64,000 nucleotides of DNA from Protula sp. h YS-2021 (GCA_949752745.1 OX457029.1:11633511-11697510); one strand, 5' to 3'; positions 1-10,930 are shown, counted from the first letter of the stretch. The notes: generated from the sequence alone by a model not told the origin. Numbers and translations are program-made.

Positions 1-705
1 CGTTTCAAATTCTGCACACAAGTTCCCTGAGACCTTCCGCAATGCAGTGATTAAGCATTTTCCGGCTGGGACTTGACAAAATGGCGGATTTTTCAAAATC
101 GGCGCTGTATTTAGCGTACCTACAACATTCTCACGCGCCTACTGGTTAATGGATTGATTCGTCTAAATGTTAGACACTGCGTCTTCCTATCCTTCCACTT
201 TTAAATTTTGCGTAGTCAACACGCAACAGCCTTACACAAACCATATCCCCCACGGGGGATAGACGTACTCCTCGAGACTTAGTCAAGTTTTTTACGCTAT
301 TGTTATCTATGGGTACTGAGTACAGTGCATGTAAAGACAATAGGGCTATTACAAAAGATGTGTGCTTAAGGGAGAAGCTAAATACGACTGAACTCTATTG
401 ACATGTGCTCTGTCTTTTAAAATGCGTATAAATAAAACAATTAATTCATTGTCTTATACTCAGTTAAGATGCTATACAACGTGTTAAGTCTGAATATCGG
501 TGATGTGAAAAGAAAACGGAACGACCTCTCGCTAAAGTTAAAGTGATAAAGTTAAAATAATCAAAGCTAGTGATGGAAAAAGTGTAAGAAAAATAGGCGG
601 AGATTTTGGTTGTAGTTGTCAGATAGAACAGGACCTCGAAATTGGGGACACCCCGCCATTAGGGGCAAAACTATTCAGTTACTTTTTGTCGCTAATAGCA
701 GGGTT

Positions 706-826
706 TCACTGTATATGCACACAGAATATGCCAGCATAAGGAGACCTTTTGTATATGTTAAAAGACACTAAAGGTGTCACTTAAGAGAGACCATAGACAA
801 AAATAGCAAATAGGGAGACCAAAGTA
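706..826 (+). repeat. Dispersed repeat related to the 24722-25395 tandem pair
   Basis: The segment with 'tatatgcacacagaatatgc' followed by 'agacactaaaggtgtcactt' and 'gggagaccaaag' recurs almost word for word near 24860-24975 and 25190-25310. The inverted words 'agacac..ggtgtc' and 'gggagacc..ggtctccc' suggest hairpin-forming ends of an unclassified non-autonomous element. Only a fragment is present here. Confidence 0.6.
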
Positions 827-1957
827 CACACACAGCCGAAGCTGACCCTCCAGCTTCCGATATCGAAAAGTTAACCGTCCACAACTTTTTTATTTTCAGT
901 TTTTCTAGTAAATTTTGCATTAATAAATTTAGCTTTTGATTTTTTTAATTGTCAAAAAACTAAAAGCAGACAAATAAGTCAAATAATGACCGATTTCTGA
1001 ACGAAATCAAAACCACCGTCAACTTGGAGCTCGGATTTTGCTCAAGTTATCTGCCAATACGCAACATGAGCGGAGCCTCTTTTGTTTCGCTTTGCTTCAT
1101 TTAAATATAAGTATAAACGTTGTAAAATGTAAACAAGCGCACGTGATTAACACTGTGCTTTTGTTATTATTCCTACGCACCGTCAAGACAAGACGAGAAG
1201 ATAATTGTTACGTGTAAAAAGCAGGTCCGATACATAACCTTATCAACATATATTACTCGATAAAACTTAGTCAAAGTCAAATGGCGAGCGGCGCACTTTG
1301 GTTATGATAATTACGGTTGACCTCACCATTATAAAAGTTTTATTTCCTATTGTAAGCAAAAAATAGAAAAAAACGCCCATGTCATGGTTGATGACTTTGT
1401 TCACGCTTTCAAATGACATATGAAGAAAAAATCTACGTGTCAAATTGTAGAAATTATTGTGGCGAAACTTCGAGTGAAATACAAGATAAACATTAAAATT
1501 GGAAAATTTGAAAAACTGTCTTATAGAAATAAAAATATCGAAGAAATTAACAAACAGGTCACGTTGTGTCACAGTTTTCTTTCATCTTTCTAGTGAGATA
1601 TGAATAGAATTTCTACGGGGTTAATTATAGAAAATATTGTAGCGAAACTTTGTCAGTGGTACAGTTTAAATATGACTAGTGCGCTTGTATTTATGTTTAA
1701 CAGATGTTTAATAGATGAAAATGGCTTTGATAACAATTGAGCCATATCACTACAACGGAGATGATGTCTTAGTTGGGAAATCTCAAGATGATGGTCTCAT
1801 TATGTTCACTCAAAATTACTTGGTCAGATATCGCAACTTGATTGGGCCGCTAGCAAAAGCTTTACGTGGTCCTGCAGTGGTAGTGAACCATCATCGCCAG
1901 CCTCAGCGCAAGCATCATGACGAGAAAAGAACTGTTACGTGTAAAAAGCAACTGACG

Positions 1958-2360
1958 CAAAAATGTGTGAAGTCAGAAGTCATCTGGCGACACAGTTTCT
2001 CAGTCGTCAGTTACTTACGCCATCTTTTTGCATATATGTTATTGTTTATTTTGAATAATAAATTTTAAAAATAAACAAATGTGTGTAAAGCAACTATGAA
2101 ACAATAAAATTACTCAAAGCTTACAGTTTGTTTATTTTAGTGCACTGGTACATAGAAGCAAACAACAAGAAAATAGTACAATTAGGCACTTATTTATTAA
2201 ACAAGTGTGTAAGTAGTTCAGTGAAGATAAAAAACTGCCAACTGACAACAAAAATGTGTGATAAATTTAAGTCAGAAGTCATCAGGCGACACCATTTCTC
2301 AACTGGCAACAAAACCTTATGTCGTTAGTTACTTACACCATCTTTTTGCATATAAAAATG
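1958..2360 (+). repeat. Imperfect direct duplication, period about 300 bp
   Basis: The words 'aagtcagaagtcatc', then 'ggcgacac', 'tttctca' and 'ccatctttttgcatata' occur in the same order at 1968-2037 and again at 2270-2356. The short open frames across it are by-products of the duplication and show no protein-family signature. Confidence 0.6.
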
Positions 2361-2470
2361 TGATTGACTCCAGAAAAAAAACAATTACATTGGACTTAAT
2401 AAAAACGTTGCCATTAGCGCAATGTCGATATACCCTGATGTACTTATAGGCGTGGTCTACTGGAATTATA

Positions 2471-3470
2471 TGTCTCCCCCTAAGGGAGACATATATAGCA
2501 TTTGGAGTGTCCGTCCGTCCGTCTGTCCGCAGTGAGTTCTTATAAAATTAATGAGTCGATTTTTCTCAAAACATACATACACATTGGGGTACATGTTTAG
2601 ATGATGCCCGTGGTATTTTTTTTCCTTTCCTCAAAAATTCTATTTTTGGCAAATTTTTGAACATAGGAGGGGTTTGTGTATTTTTTTCACTTTGGCAGGC
2701 TATCTCTCCAAAACGGTTTGTTGGATTACGCTGAAACGTGCCAAAAACAACACACATATAGTGCAAATATTTATTGTGAAGTTTTACTTCATTTCCACTG
2801 AAAATGTATTTTTGGCGAATTTTTAAATTTTTGATTTTGAACTTTTTTTGGCCATATTGTCGCGATATCTCCCAAACGGTTTGTTGGGTTAAACTGAAAC
2901 TTGGCAAGAAGAACTCACAAAACGTGTAAATGTTTACTGCGAAGTTTTTTTCAGTTCCGTGGAAAATGCATTTTTTGCGAATTTTTCAATTTTGGATTTT
3001 TAACTTTTTTGACCATATTGTTGCAATATCTCCAAAACAGTTTGTTGGATTAAGCTGAAACGTGGCAAGAATAACTCACATATAGTGAAAATGTTTACTG
3101 CGAAGTTTCTTTTCATTTTCGTTGAAAATATATTTTTGGCGATTTTTTTAATTTTTGAATTTTAACTTTTTTGGCCATATTGTTGGCATATCTCCGAAAC
3201 AGTTTGTTGGATTAGGCTGAAACCTGGCAGGAAGAGCTCACAAAACGTTTAAATGTTTACTGCGAAGTTTTTCTTTATTTCCGTTGAAAATGTATTTTCG
3301 GCGAATTTTTCAATCTTTGATTTTAAAATTTTTTGGCCATAATTGTTGCGATGTCTCCGAAACAGTTTGTTGGATTAGCCTGAAACATGGCAAGAAGAAC
3401 CCATATGTAGTGGAAATGTTTACTGCGAAGTTTTTCCACGTGACTGATTGGGGGCGGGGGAGACGTATCC
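2471..3470 (+). repeat. Hairpin-headed GTCC module with about five ~163-bp tandem units
   Basis: The module opens with a near-perfect hairpin ('tatgtctccccc' / 'gggagacata') and then 'gtccgtccgtctgtcc'. Five diverged units follow with a period near 163 bp. Each contains a 'atatctcc(a/g)aaac' word and 'gtttgttggatta.gctgaaac', seen near 2718, 2883, 3043, 3206 and 3370. The same head-plus-tandem plan recurs at 4253, 33272, 39591, 44982, 49133, 54171 and 57275. It is not coding: open frames over it lie on both strands and share no conserved motif. Confidence 0.75.
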
Positions 3471-4252
3471 GTTTTTGTTTTAACAAAAACACTGGCCAAT
3501 CTAGTTAGTTACCAAATGCACTAAATTAATTTACTGCTTGTATTACTGCCGCTAGCGAATTAAAATACAAAACCGAGTAATGAACCAAATGTGTGTTTCT
3601 GTGGTTATTTGTCGGTTTTATGACGTAATATTATATATCAATGTATAATTCTGTATTTTACCGCTTTTATAAAAACTTATACTCCCATTAGCAGCCATCT
3701 AAATATTAACTAAGTTAAATACTAATTTTTCATATTGAAAGAACGGTATTAAAAATCCCACATACGGAAAACAAATGGATATAGTTGCACAATATTTTTT
3801 TCTTAGATGAAATGTAATAGTATGGTATTGCAGTTCAAAATAAATATATATAAAATATATAAAGTTAAGAAAATTCTCGGGATTTTAGGTATGCTTTGTA
3901 TTTACTTATTGAATGGCCTGCGACGGCGTCGCAAACAGTCGGAACACATATGTTGCGGAAGAATTTGCGGAAGTACAAATTTCCGACTGTTTCGAATAAA
4001 AAAATAGTTCGGGCGTATAAATTTATGTATGATGCTGGATATAATATGTAGCAATATATGGATACTTACTTGCCACCACCTCTTTTCTATAATTTTTGTG
4101 TTTTAGCAGAAATGTGATGGAATATAATTCTTTTTATATGCTATAGTGACGTATTGCTTGAAACATTTTGCACTATTTTATTAGTGGATGTGCATACAAC
4201 GACCGTGAAGAGTCTGCTTGTAAACATGGAGGTACAGAGCTGCTAACATTAA
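3471..4252. other. No feature recognised
   Basis: AT-rich sequence between two repeat modules. I see no splice-bounded exon, tRNA or transposon terminus. Confidence 0.4.
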
Positions 4253-4715
4253 TTAGGCCCCAACCCAAATACCATGGTCTATTCTGATCAGAAAACGTCG
4301 TTGGAATTTCTTTGGACACGTCTGCAGATTACCTGAAACGACACCAGCAAGTAGAGCTCTTAAAAAATCAATTGAAACAGTAAAAAGACCCCCAGGAAGA
4401 CAAAAAACAACATACCTGTCACCAATAAAACGCGATCTACAAAATAAAGGAATCTACTCAATCTCACAAGCCAAAATATTTGCACAAAACCGTACTAGGT
4501 GGAGAGAATCTGTATAGAAACGTATAGAGCTTTGCTCTGAAAGCGTAAACCGACGACGACGACGACCAACCCTTCGGATTGGGGCCTATAGGTTTGGGGT
4601 GTCCGTCCGTCCGTCTGTCCGCCATCGCTTTATACCCCTATGAATTTGGGGTATGCGGTTGGGGCCTGCGTGTGTTTCACAAATACTTACTTGTTTCTTA
4701 TACGTATGTATCGAG
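4253..4715 (+). repeat. Short GTCC module split by a LINE insertion
   Basis: Left part 'taggccccaaccc' (4254-4266) and right part 'ttcggattggggcctatag' (4573 on) would form one hairpin head if the 4267-4565 insert were removed. The uninterrupted arrangement is seen at 49133 ('taggccccaaccctttggat' then 'tggggcc'). 'gtccgtccgtccgtctgtcc' and 'atcgctttatacccctatga' follow, matching the 49133 copy closely. This is the shortest version of the module, without the tandem array. Confidence 0.75.
4267..4565 (+). mobile_element. 5'-truncated LINE, C-terminal end of reverse-transcriptase ORF
   Basis: Reading 4269-4517 gives 82 codons and a stop with the classic LINE ORF2 tail: an F-G-H-V-x-R-L-P motif, then a P-P-G-R-Q-K-T-T stretch, then an N-R-T-R-W-R-E-S-V end. 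After the stop comes about 45 bp of 3' UTR and a (GAC)n tail. The insert is bounded by the 7-bp duplication 'ccaaccc' (4260-4266 and 4566-4572) and splits the hairpin of the surrounding module. It is therefore a target-primed, 5'-truncated copy, younger than the module. The clade is uncertain: a simple trinucleotide tail argues for an RTE/Nimb/I-like family rather than CR1. Confidence 0.8.
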
Positions 4716-4730
4716 CGATTTACGAGATAA

Positions 4731-5073
4731 TAAGCCAATTCGCACTTTTGACTTTTGCCGAAAAGTTTTTGCGTTTCGGCTGAATTCAGGTGGGATAAGG
4801 ATATAAAGAAATGATAGGAAAAAAACGGCAAAAATCAACAAAATTCCATTTTGCCAGAATATAGTCACATGTTGGTTATTAAAGGCACTGACTAATATGT
4901 AAAATAGTTTTTAAAAGATCATGTGATGGCTTTATAAATTCGAAAGTGTGTATGTTGAAAGAAAATTAGAATTTTGATATTTTTCCCTTATCATTTCTTT
5001 ATAATTTATCCCCCAACATTTTCAGTCGAAACAACACCGCCACCGGAAAAATCCGAAAGTGCGAATTAGCTTA
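4731..5073 (+). mobile_element. MITE with AAGCCAATTCGCAC ends (copy 1)
   Basis: The left end 'taagccaattcgcacttt' and right end 'gaaagtgcgaattagctta' form ~17-bp terminal inverted repeats with TA at both borders, as expected for a Tc1/mariner-type TA target. Length is about 343 bp and no coding is present. The internal words 'ggcaaaa..caacaaaattcc' and 'gatcatgtgatggctt' recur in the copies at 27438, 27787 and 37637. Confidence 0.75.
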
Positions 5074-5077
5074 TGGG

Positions 5078-5150
5078 GATGACGGTTAGCTCAGTCGATA
5101 GAGCCTTGGGCCTGTAATCCTAAAGTCCCTGGTTCGAAACTGGACAGGAG
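5078..5150 (+). repeat. tRNA-like sequence (pseudogene or SINE head)
   Basis: An A-box-like 'ggttagctcagtcgatagag' and a B-box 'ggttcgaaac' are spaced as in a tRNA. The predicted anticodon stem is poorly paired and the acceptor stem does not close, so I do not call a functional tRNA. It abuts the MITE directly upstream. Confidence 0.5.
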
Positions 5151-5201
5151 TGGAAAGCAGGTGATTGACTTTCGCTCACGTTGCCTCAGCTAAACAACTG
5201 C

Positions 5202-5329
5202 ACTACCAGTAACCTACGTAGGATCGTTCGCCACTTTTGAATGGTTTTTGCGCAATAATTTTCGTGTTTTAGACGCGATCCGGATATGCTTTTGTGTGTA
5301 GCAAATACAGGATTTTACACACGTTTTCT
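5202..5329 (+). repeat. Left arm of an older inverted repeat hosting the Polinton
   Basis: 'actaccagtaacct' ... 'cgttcgccacttt' ... 'cgcgatccgga' ... 'tgtagcaaat' reappears in reverse complement at 22662-22786. I judge the arms roughly 85% identical by eye. The target site GTTATG lies directly after this arm, so the Polinton was inserted inside a pre-existing foldback-type repeat. Confidence 0.7.
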
Positions 5330-5335
5330 GTTATG
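5330..5335 (+). other. Left 6-bp target-site duplication of the Polinton
   Basis: GTTATG here is repeated exactly at 22403-22408, immediately outside the two termini. Six base pairs is the duplication length known for Polinton integrases. Confidence 0.9.
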
Positions 5336-6130
5336 AGTAGTATGAAAAGAGGGGTTTCACGCCACTTTGTGACGTCATACTGTCTGGAAGTGACGTCATC
5401 ATGTCTGGACCGGAAGTGTTGTCTGGAGCGGAAGTGGTGTCTGGAGCGGAAGTGTTGTCTGGAGCGGAAGTGTTGTCTGGAGCGGAAGTGACGATAAGCG
5501 TTAGGATAAGCGCGGCCATGCATGAGGTTATAATGACGTCATGATGACGTCATACTGTCTGGAGCGAAAGTCTGGAGCGAAAGTCTGGAGCGAAAGTTGC
5601 TTGATAGTGTTGGCCGAGTCAATCATCATGAAGCCAACGCACTCCACCTGTCAATCAGTGTAACCATGGCAACCCTAAAAAGTGATGACCTCCCCCCCCC
5701 CCTCGAAATTGTGATTTTGGCATATTTATCCGTTTCAGACGATTCTGAACATTTTTCATTTTTTCGGTCGACCGACCCCCCCCCCCCCCGAAATTGCGAT
5801 TTTGGCATTTTTATCCGTTTCAGACGATTCTAAACATTTTTCATTTTTTGGGTCGACCGACCCCCCCCCCCCCCCCCGAAATTATGATTCTTGCATATTT
5901 TTCCGTTTCAGACGATTCTGAACATTTTTCATTTTTTCGGTCGACCACCCCCCCCCCCCCCCGAAATTGTGATTTTTGCAGATTTATCCGTTTCAGACGA
6001 TTCTGAACATTTTTCATTTTTTCGGTCGACCGACCCCCCCCCCCCCCCCTCGAAATTGTGATTTTTGCATATTTATCCGTTTCAGACGATTCTGAACATT
6101 TTTCATTTTTTGGGTTGACCGACCCCCCCC
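5336..6130 (+). repeat. Left terminal inverted repeat with poly-C-spaced tandem units
   Basis: 5336-5702 is unique sequence rich in TGACGTCA and GGAAGTG motifs. From about 5702 a ~90-bp unit repeats about five times. Each unit holds 'cgtttcagacgattct', 'catttttcattttt' and a 'cggtcgaccg' palindrome and ends in a tract of 8-16 C. Its partner is 21466-22402, with about seven units. A second C-rich cassette, 'aggacatactatgtaccgac' (two copies, 6138-6200), lies just inside. C-tract lengths differ between units and may be imperfectly assembled. Confidence 0.92.
5360..5575. promoter_or_regulatory. CRE/ETS-like motif array in the terminal repeat
   Basis: The eight-base palindrome TGACGTCA (CREB/ATF site) occurs four times. 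GGAAGTG, in CCGGAAGTG or GCGGAAGTG context resembling ETS/GABPA sites, occurs about six times. The mirrored set lies at the right end. Use of these motifs by host factors is an inference from the motifs; the foldback at 61073-63017 carries the same motif combination. Confidence 0.55.
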
Positions 6131-6343
6131 CCCCCCAGGACATACTATGTACCGACCCCCCCCCAGGACATACTATGTACCGACCCCCCCCCCCCCCCAG
6201 GCGAGCAACATTCTGTCAAGTCAGCTTAAGTTCCATCAAAGGGGTATATAAGGGATGAGCATACAGCAGTGACAGTCATTTCGGTGAGTGGAGCAAGGAA
6301 GTACAAGTTGTAGAACTACAATTGGATCACATCAGATCAAGGG

Positions 6344-6368
6344 ATGGCATCCAGTGACAACTATTTCG
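6344..6368 (+). other. Candidate 5' coding exon of the polymerase gene
   Basis: ATG at 6344 opens 25 nt ending in a strong donor (TTCG|GTAAGT). The next good acceptor with a pyrimidine tract (TTCATTTCAG) ends at 7193, and splicing there would keep the polymerase frame open. A near-duplicate donor 'atttcggtgagtgg' lies upstream near 6280. The alternative is that transcription begins at the TATA box at 7077 and translation at ATG 7220, making this exon optional. I cannot choose without cDNA. Confidence 0.35.
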
Positions 6369-6369
6369 G

Positions 6370-6720
6370 TAAGTGTTTATTGAAACTTTATAAATAAAAA
6401 GTGAACTTTGTAAACAAACTTTAGTTATTTGCATAATTGAAACTTTGTAAACAAACTTTGTAAACAAACTGTGTAAACAAACTTTATAAACAAACTTTAT
6501 AAACAAAATTTGTAAACAAACTTTGTAAACAAACTTTATAAACAAAATTTGTAAACAAAATTTGTAAACAAACTTTATAAACAAAATTTGTAAGCAAACT
6601 TTGTAAACAAACTTGACTTATTTACATAATTGAAAATTTGTAAACAAACTTTGTAAACAAACTTTGTAAACAAACTTTAGTTATTTGCTTAATTGAAACT
6701 TTGTAAAACAATACCTTTCG
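6370..6720 (+). repeat. Tandem array of 'aaactttgtaaacaa' words
   Basis: About 25 short direct repeats of 'actttgtaaacaa' with 'actttataaacaa' and 'aatttgtaaacaa' variants. They lie between the left terminal repeat and the first promoter, within the candidate intron. A related array ('tttgtaaatagtgtaaatag') sits at 12303-12600. The open frame on the opposite strand is a by-product of the repeat. Confidence 0.85.
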
Positions 6721-6905
6721 TTATACTTAGTCGATTTAAATGAAAATTTCACCATTTGATTCAGTTTTATGTAAAGTTTAAACATGATCATAGGCTATTT
6801 GCGCAGCTGGCTGTATGCATTTTTACCGCCATTTTAACTTAAAATTGTGATAACTTTCGTTATAACTTTCGTTATAGTTGACTGAAAATTTCACCATTAC
6901 AGTGC
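6720..6905 (+). repeat. Copy of the ~165-bp unit shared with the 61073-63017 foldback
   Basis: The ordered words 'actttcgttata', 'gaaaatttcac', 'tttgattcagttttatgtaa', 'ataggctattt', 'ggctgtatgcat' and 'gccattttaac' match the units repeated in both arms of the foldback element at the right end of the window. This ties the two elements together beyond their shared termini. It is absent from the right end of the Polinton. Confidence 0.85.
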
Positions 6906-6968
6906 TTCTTCGCGGATGAATACCATTTGGCAGACCATTTAACTTCACCGCTAGATGTCTCTGCTGTA

Positions 6969-7125
6969 TAACAGCTGTACAACTGTAAGTGAGATATTCA
7001 TATACACAAGTAAAATTCTGATGAGTCAACATTTTTGAAACAAGTTACACACCATATTTTGATTACATGGAAGTAGTATAAAAGCATGAGTGAAACATGT
7101 CAACTAGTCAACTAGTGATACATTC
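6969..7125 (+). promoter_or_regulatory. Left copy of the inverted promoter region, TATA box at 7077-7084
   Basis: The segment from 'gtacaactgtaagtgaga' to 'gtcaactagtcaactagt' is repeated in inverse orientation at 21308-21461. It contains TATAAAAG at 7077-7084. A start ~30 bp downstream would put ATG 7220 first in frame for the polymerase. A second TATA-like word 'gggataaaagg' lies at 7151-7161. The matching right copy drives the gene at 20819-21280. Confidence 0.7.
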
Positions 7126-7219
7126 TGCTGAGTTAACACACCATTGAAGTGGGATAAAAGGAAGAGTGAAACGTATATTTTACTTCATTTCAGTTCTAGC
7201 AACAGCAACAGCAACAACG

Positions 7220-10200
7220 ATGGCAACAGTCTACTGTCATGAATGCGATGTGACATTTCCATCTCTGGAAGTGTTCGTGACACATACATGCAAACCAGCT
7301 AGGTTGAAACGTGCTCGTGAAGAGCTTGTTGAGCAGATTGAAGCCAAGAGACGAAAGACGGTACAAGATGGTGTTATCAGACCTGATCCGTTCCTCTGCT
7401 GTGAATGCATTAAAATATTTCCATCTATGGATGCGTTTGACACACATGTATGCAAAGAACCAAAGACAGTGCAAGTAGGGAGAGGGAGAAGAGTGAGTCT
7501 TGGTGAAAACGCACAGGAAAGACGGTTTGAGCCTGAAGATGGATCGGATTTGCTACTCGAAATGCGACAACAAGAGAATAGAATCAAGAGACATTTGCTA
7601 GAGACGTTAAACCGTGGCATGAAATGGTACATTGTGGTACATGCACGCTTCAAGAAAATGACACCAAATGTTGAAGGCGTGATGGTAGAACAGGTGGATA
7701 ATGCCTTCATCAGTAGTCCAACATATGCAGCATACAATCCAACAGATATTGAGAAGGACGTACCAGAAGCCTATAAAGAATTGTTTACCAGGTTTGATGA
7801 ACATGAGCGACAAGGTTCTGGTTGGGTGTTGGATAACATCCTGTACATTGAAGTGCATACAGCTACGTCAGCGCCACTGGAAGCAAGCAGTTTTATTCCA
7901 CTACCGAAGAAAGTAAAGAATACATTAAGTGTGTTAAACATTCAGAATAAAGACAACAAGTGCTTCTTATGGTCTGTACTGGCTCACCTTCACCCTCACC
8001 ATTATCATCAACACCCATATCGTGTGAGTCATTACACACCATTTGAGAACGAATTGAAGGTAGAAGGCATGACATTTCCCACACCGATTACAGACATTTC
8101 AAAGTTTGAAAAGGAGAATGATGTGTCCATTAACGTGTTTGGATATGAACATGATGTCGTTGTTCCCATACAACTCAGCCGAAACACCAGCGCCAACAGC
8201 GCCAGAGAAATCAACTTGCTTTTGATTAGCAATGACAAGACAAGACATTACTGCCTCATCAAGAATTTCAGCAGACTGATGGCTTATCGATCAAAGCGTA
8301 AGACTGCAGCATTTTATTGTTTCAACTGTCTTCACGGGTTTATACGACAAGATCTGTTAGACAAGCATCGTGAAGTGTGTGGCAAGCACGGAGCACAACG
8401 TTTATCATTCCCCAAGGAACCTTTTATCAAGTTCAAGAATGTAGCCAAACAACAGCGAGCGCCGTTTGTCATTTATGCAGACTTTGAATGTTTCACGAAA
8501 AGCATGAAGGAGACAAGTATCAACATCATCGTCCAAACAGCTTTGCCTATGTGGTTGTCAGCCAGTATGATACACGTGCTCCAGTCGTGTATCGAGGAGA
8601 TAATGCTGTGAAAGTCTTTTTAGACCATATGGTGAATGAGCGTGATCGTATTGTGCATGGTTTACAACAGAAAAAGAAAATGGTGATGACTCATGAAGAT
8701 GAAGAGGATTATAAGAACGCCACAGATTGCTACATTTGTCATGAGCCTCTAGGAGCAGATCGTGTGAGAGATCATGATCATATCAATGGCAAATACCGCG
8801 GAGCTGCACATAATGAATGCAATTTACAATTTCGATTTCGAAAGGATAAGCAGGATGTTGAAGATTCTTTCATCATTCCTGTGTTTTTCCACAATTTACG
8901 AGGCTATGACAGCCATTTGATCATGGAAGAAATTGGAAAGTTCAAAAACGAAACCATTACAGTCATTCCCAACACCGTTGAGAAATATATTGCATTCACC
9001 ATGAGCAATCTGAAATTTACGGACAGTTATCAGTTCATGAGTACTTCTCTACAGAAGTTGGTCTCCAACCTGGCAGCAGAAGGGAAAGACAACTTTTATC
9101 ACATGACGTCACACATTCACGACAGTGACCAACAAGAGTTACTGTTGAGAAAGGGAGTGTACCCCTACGATTACGTGGATGAGCCATCCAAGTTTGCTGA
9201 AACACAACTGCCGTCCAAGGACAAGTTTTACAGTCTGCTCAGTGAAGAAGACATTAGCGATGAAGATTATGTGCATGCGCAGAAGGTGTGGGAAACATTC
9301 CACTGTACTACATTTGGCGAATACCATGACCTATACCTGAAATCAGATGTGTTGCTGCTGGCTGACGTGTTTGAAAACTTTCGTCACGTATGTCTCAACA
9401 CGTATGAATTAGATCCTGCTCACTACTATACAGCGCCAGGACTGTCGTGGGATGCCATGTTAAAAGCGACAAAGGTGAAATTGGAATTGATCAACGACAT
9501 TGACATGTACCAAATGGTTGAACAAGGTCTACGTGGAGGAATATCTGTCATCACACACAAGTATGCGAAAGCAAATAACCCCTACGTACCAGATTACAAT
9601 CCCAGGAAACCCACCAACTACTTGACGTACCTGGATGCAAACAACTTGTATGGCTGGGCCATGTCACAAAGCATGCCACAAAGTGGATTTATGTGGGTGA
9701 GCGAGCCAGAATCCATTGACTTTATGGCTGTGGATGAAGATGACGAGATTGGGTACATTTTAGAAGTGGATTTGGAATACCCATATTCAATTCATGATCG
9801 TCATAATCACTACCCAGTGGCTCCAGAACGGAAATGTGTCAAAGTGGGAGAATTGTCAAAACATAGTCAGAAGCTGCGGAAAGATCTAAACATGAAATGT
9901 AAACCTAGTGAAAAGCTCATTCCCAACTTGTGCGACAAGAAGAAATATGTGCTTCATTATAGAAATTTACAGCAATATGTCTCACTGGGATTGAAAGTCA
10001 CGAAGGTGCATCGTGCCATCATGTTTGCACAGAGCAAATGGTTGGCAAAATACATCTCCTTGAACACGGAAAAGAGAAAGTTGGCCAAGAACCCGTTTGA
10101 GAAAGACTTTTTCAAACTGATGAACAACTCTGTGTTTGGCAAAACCATGGAAAATGTAAGAAAGCGCATCAATGTGGAACTTGTTCACCAGGAAAAGCGG

Positions 10201-10875
10201 TTTAAGAAACTTGTGGCCAAACCTTCCTTCCACAAATTTAGAATTTTCAACGAAGATTTGACCGCGGTACATTTGCGCAAAGTGGATCTGCTTCTGGATA
10301 AACCCATTCAAGTTGGGTTCACCATTCTCGACCTCAGCAAAGTGCTCATGTTCCACTTTCATTACAACTACATCATGACCAAGTATCCCGACGCCAAGCT
10401 GTTGTTCAGCGACACCGACAGTCTATGTTATGACATAGAAACGGAAGATATCTACAAAGACATGCAGGAAGATGCCGACTTGTTCGACACAAGTGACTAT
10501 CCCCCAGATCATTTCCTACATTCCAACGTGAACAAGAAAGTGCTTGGGAAAATGAAAGATGAGACGGCGGGCATTCCCATTGAAGAGTTTGTTGGACTTC
10601 GGCCGAAAATGTATAGTATGATATATGGTGGGAAAGAAAAACGTACGGCCAAAGGCATCACTCGCGCGTGTCAAAGACGGATGAAACATCAGCAGTATAG
10701 AGACAGTTTGTTCAACCAAACGCAAACGATGACTACAGGGCACATCATACGAAGTCATGACCACCAGATTTTCTCGGAGAAGTTGAGGAAAGTGGCTCTC
10801 TCTCCCTTTGATGACAAGCGATATGTGATGAGTGATGGCTATTCCACTTTGGCGCATGGGCATTACAGTATATAA
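7220..10875 (+). CDS. Protein-primed DNA polymerase B (Polinton pPolB), one frameshift
   Basis: This replicates the element, presumably from a terminal protein primer as in adenoviruses. The N-terminal third has three C2H2-like fingers (C-x2-C...H-x4/5-C near 7229-7290, 7391-7455 and 8315-8380). The exonuclease motifs follow: YADFEC before the break, FFHNLRGYDSHLI near 8890, DVLLLADVFENF near 9345. Polymerase motifs are DANNLYGWAM (9630), NNSVFGKTMENV (10120) and LFSDTDSLCYD (10400). An HDHINGKYRGAAHNEC segment (8770) carries His/Cys ligands. The first frame runs on to a stop at 8609-8611, while the conserved frame continues from about 8488, so a 1-nt deletion lies between ~8488 and 8515, next to an A-run (8498-8501). 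It could be a real lesion or an assembly error. ATG 7220 is chosen because it is the first ATG after the TATA-predicted start. Total length would be about 1,220 residues, usual for the family. Confidence 0.95.
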
Positions 10876-10877
10876 GG
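10869..10877 (+). promoter_or_regulatory. TATA box overlapping the polymerase stop codon
   Basis: TATATAAGG contains the TAA stop (10873-10875) of the polymerase gene and lies 54 bp before the ATG of the PC4 gene. A start ~30 bp downstream leaves a ~30-nt leader. Confidence 0.6.
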
Positions 10878-10930
10878 GGGAGACACTTCAACTTTAGAGT
10901 CAGTTGAGGTGTGAACACTGAAGCGTCAAC

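Larger units (their letters stand above)
1..2470. other. AT-rich host sequence without a recognisable gene
   Basis: I see no coding exon here. Open frames are short, low-complexity and lack conserved motifs. The stretch contains a dispersed repeat at 706-826, an approximate tandem pair around 1440-1680 (both halves contain a 'gcgaaact' segment after a 'tagaaa(t/a)at' segment), and the direct duplication listed at 1958-2360. Confidence 0.5.

Noticed and set aside
5331..5523. Open frames with repeated Ser-Ala-Pro-Asp-Asn-Thr or Phe-Arg-Ser-Arg-Gln-His words in the terminal repeats
   Set aside because: They are translations of the GGAAGTG tandem repeat and occur in all frames on both ends.
6370..6720. 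CRISPR-like array
   Set aside because: Repeats are 11-15 bp, contiguous and without unique spacers, in a eukaryotic transposon.
7237..7737. Long open frame on the - strand inside the polymerase gene
   Set aside because: It mirrors the conserved + strand coding frame and has no protein-family motif of its own.
8488..8611. Programmed -1 frameshift in the polymerase
   Set aside because: The overlap allows it, but I see no X-XXY-YYZ slippery heptamer in the zero frame or obvious downstream pseudoknot. A 1-nt deletion near an A-run is simpler. Kept only as an open possibility.
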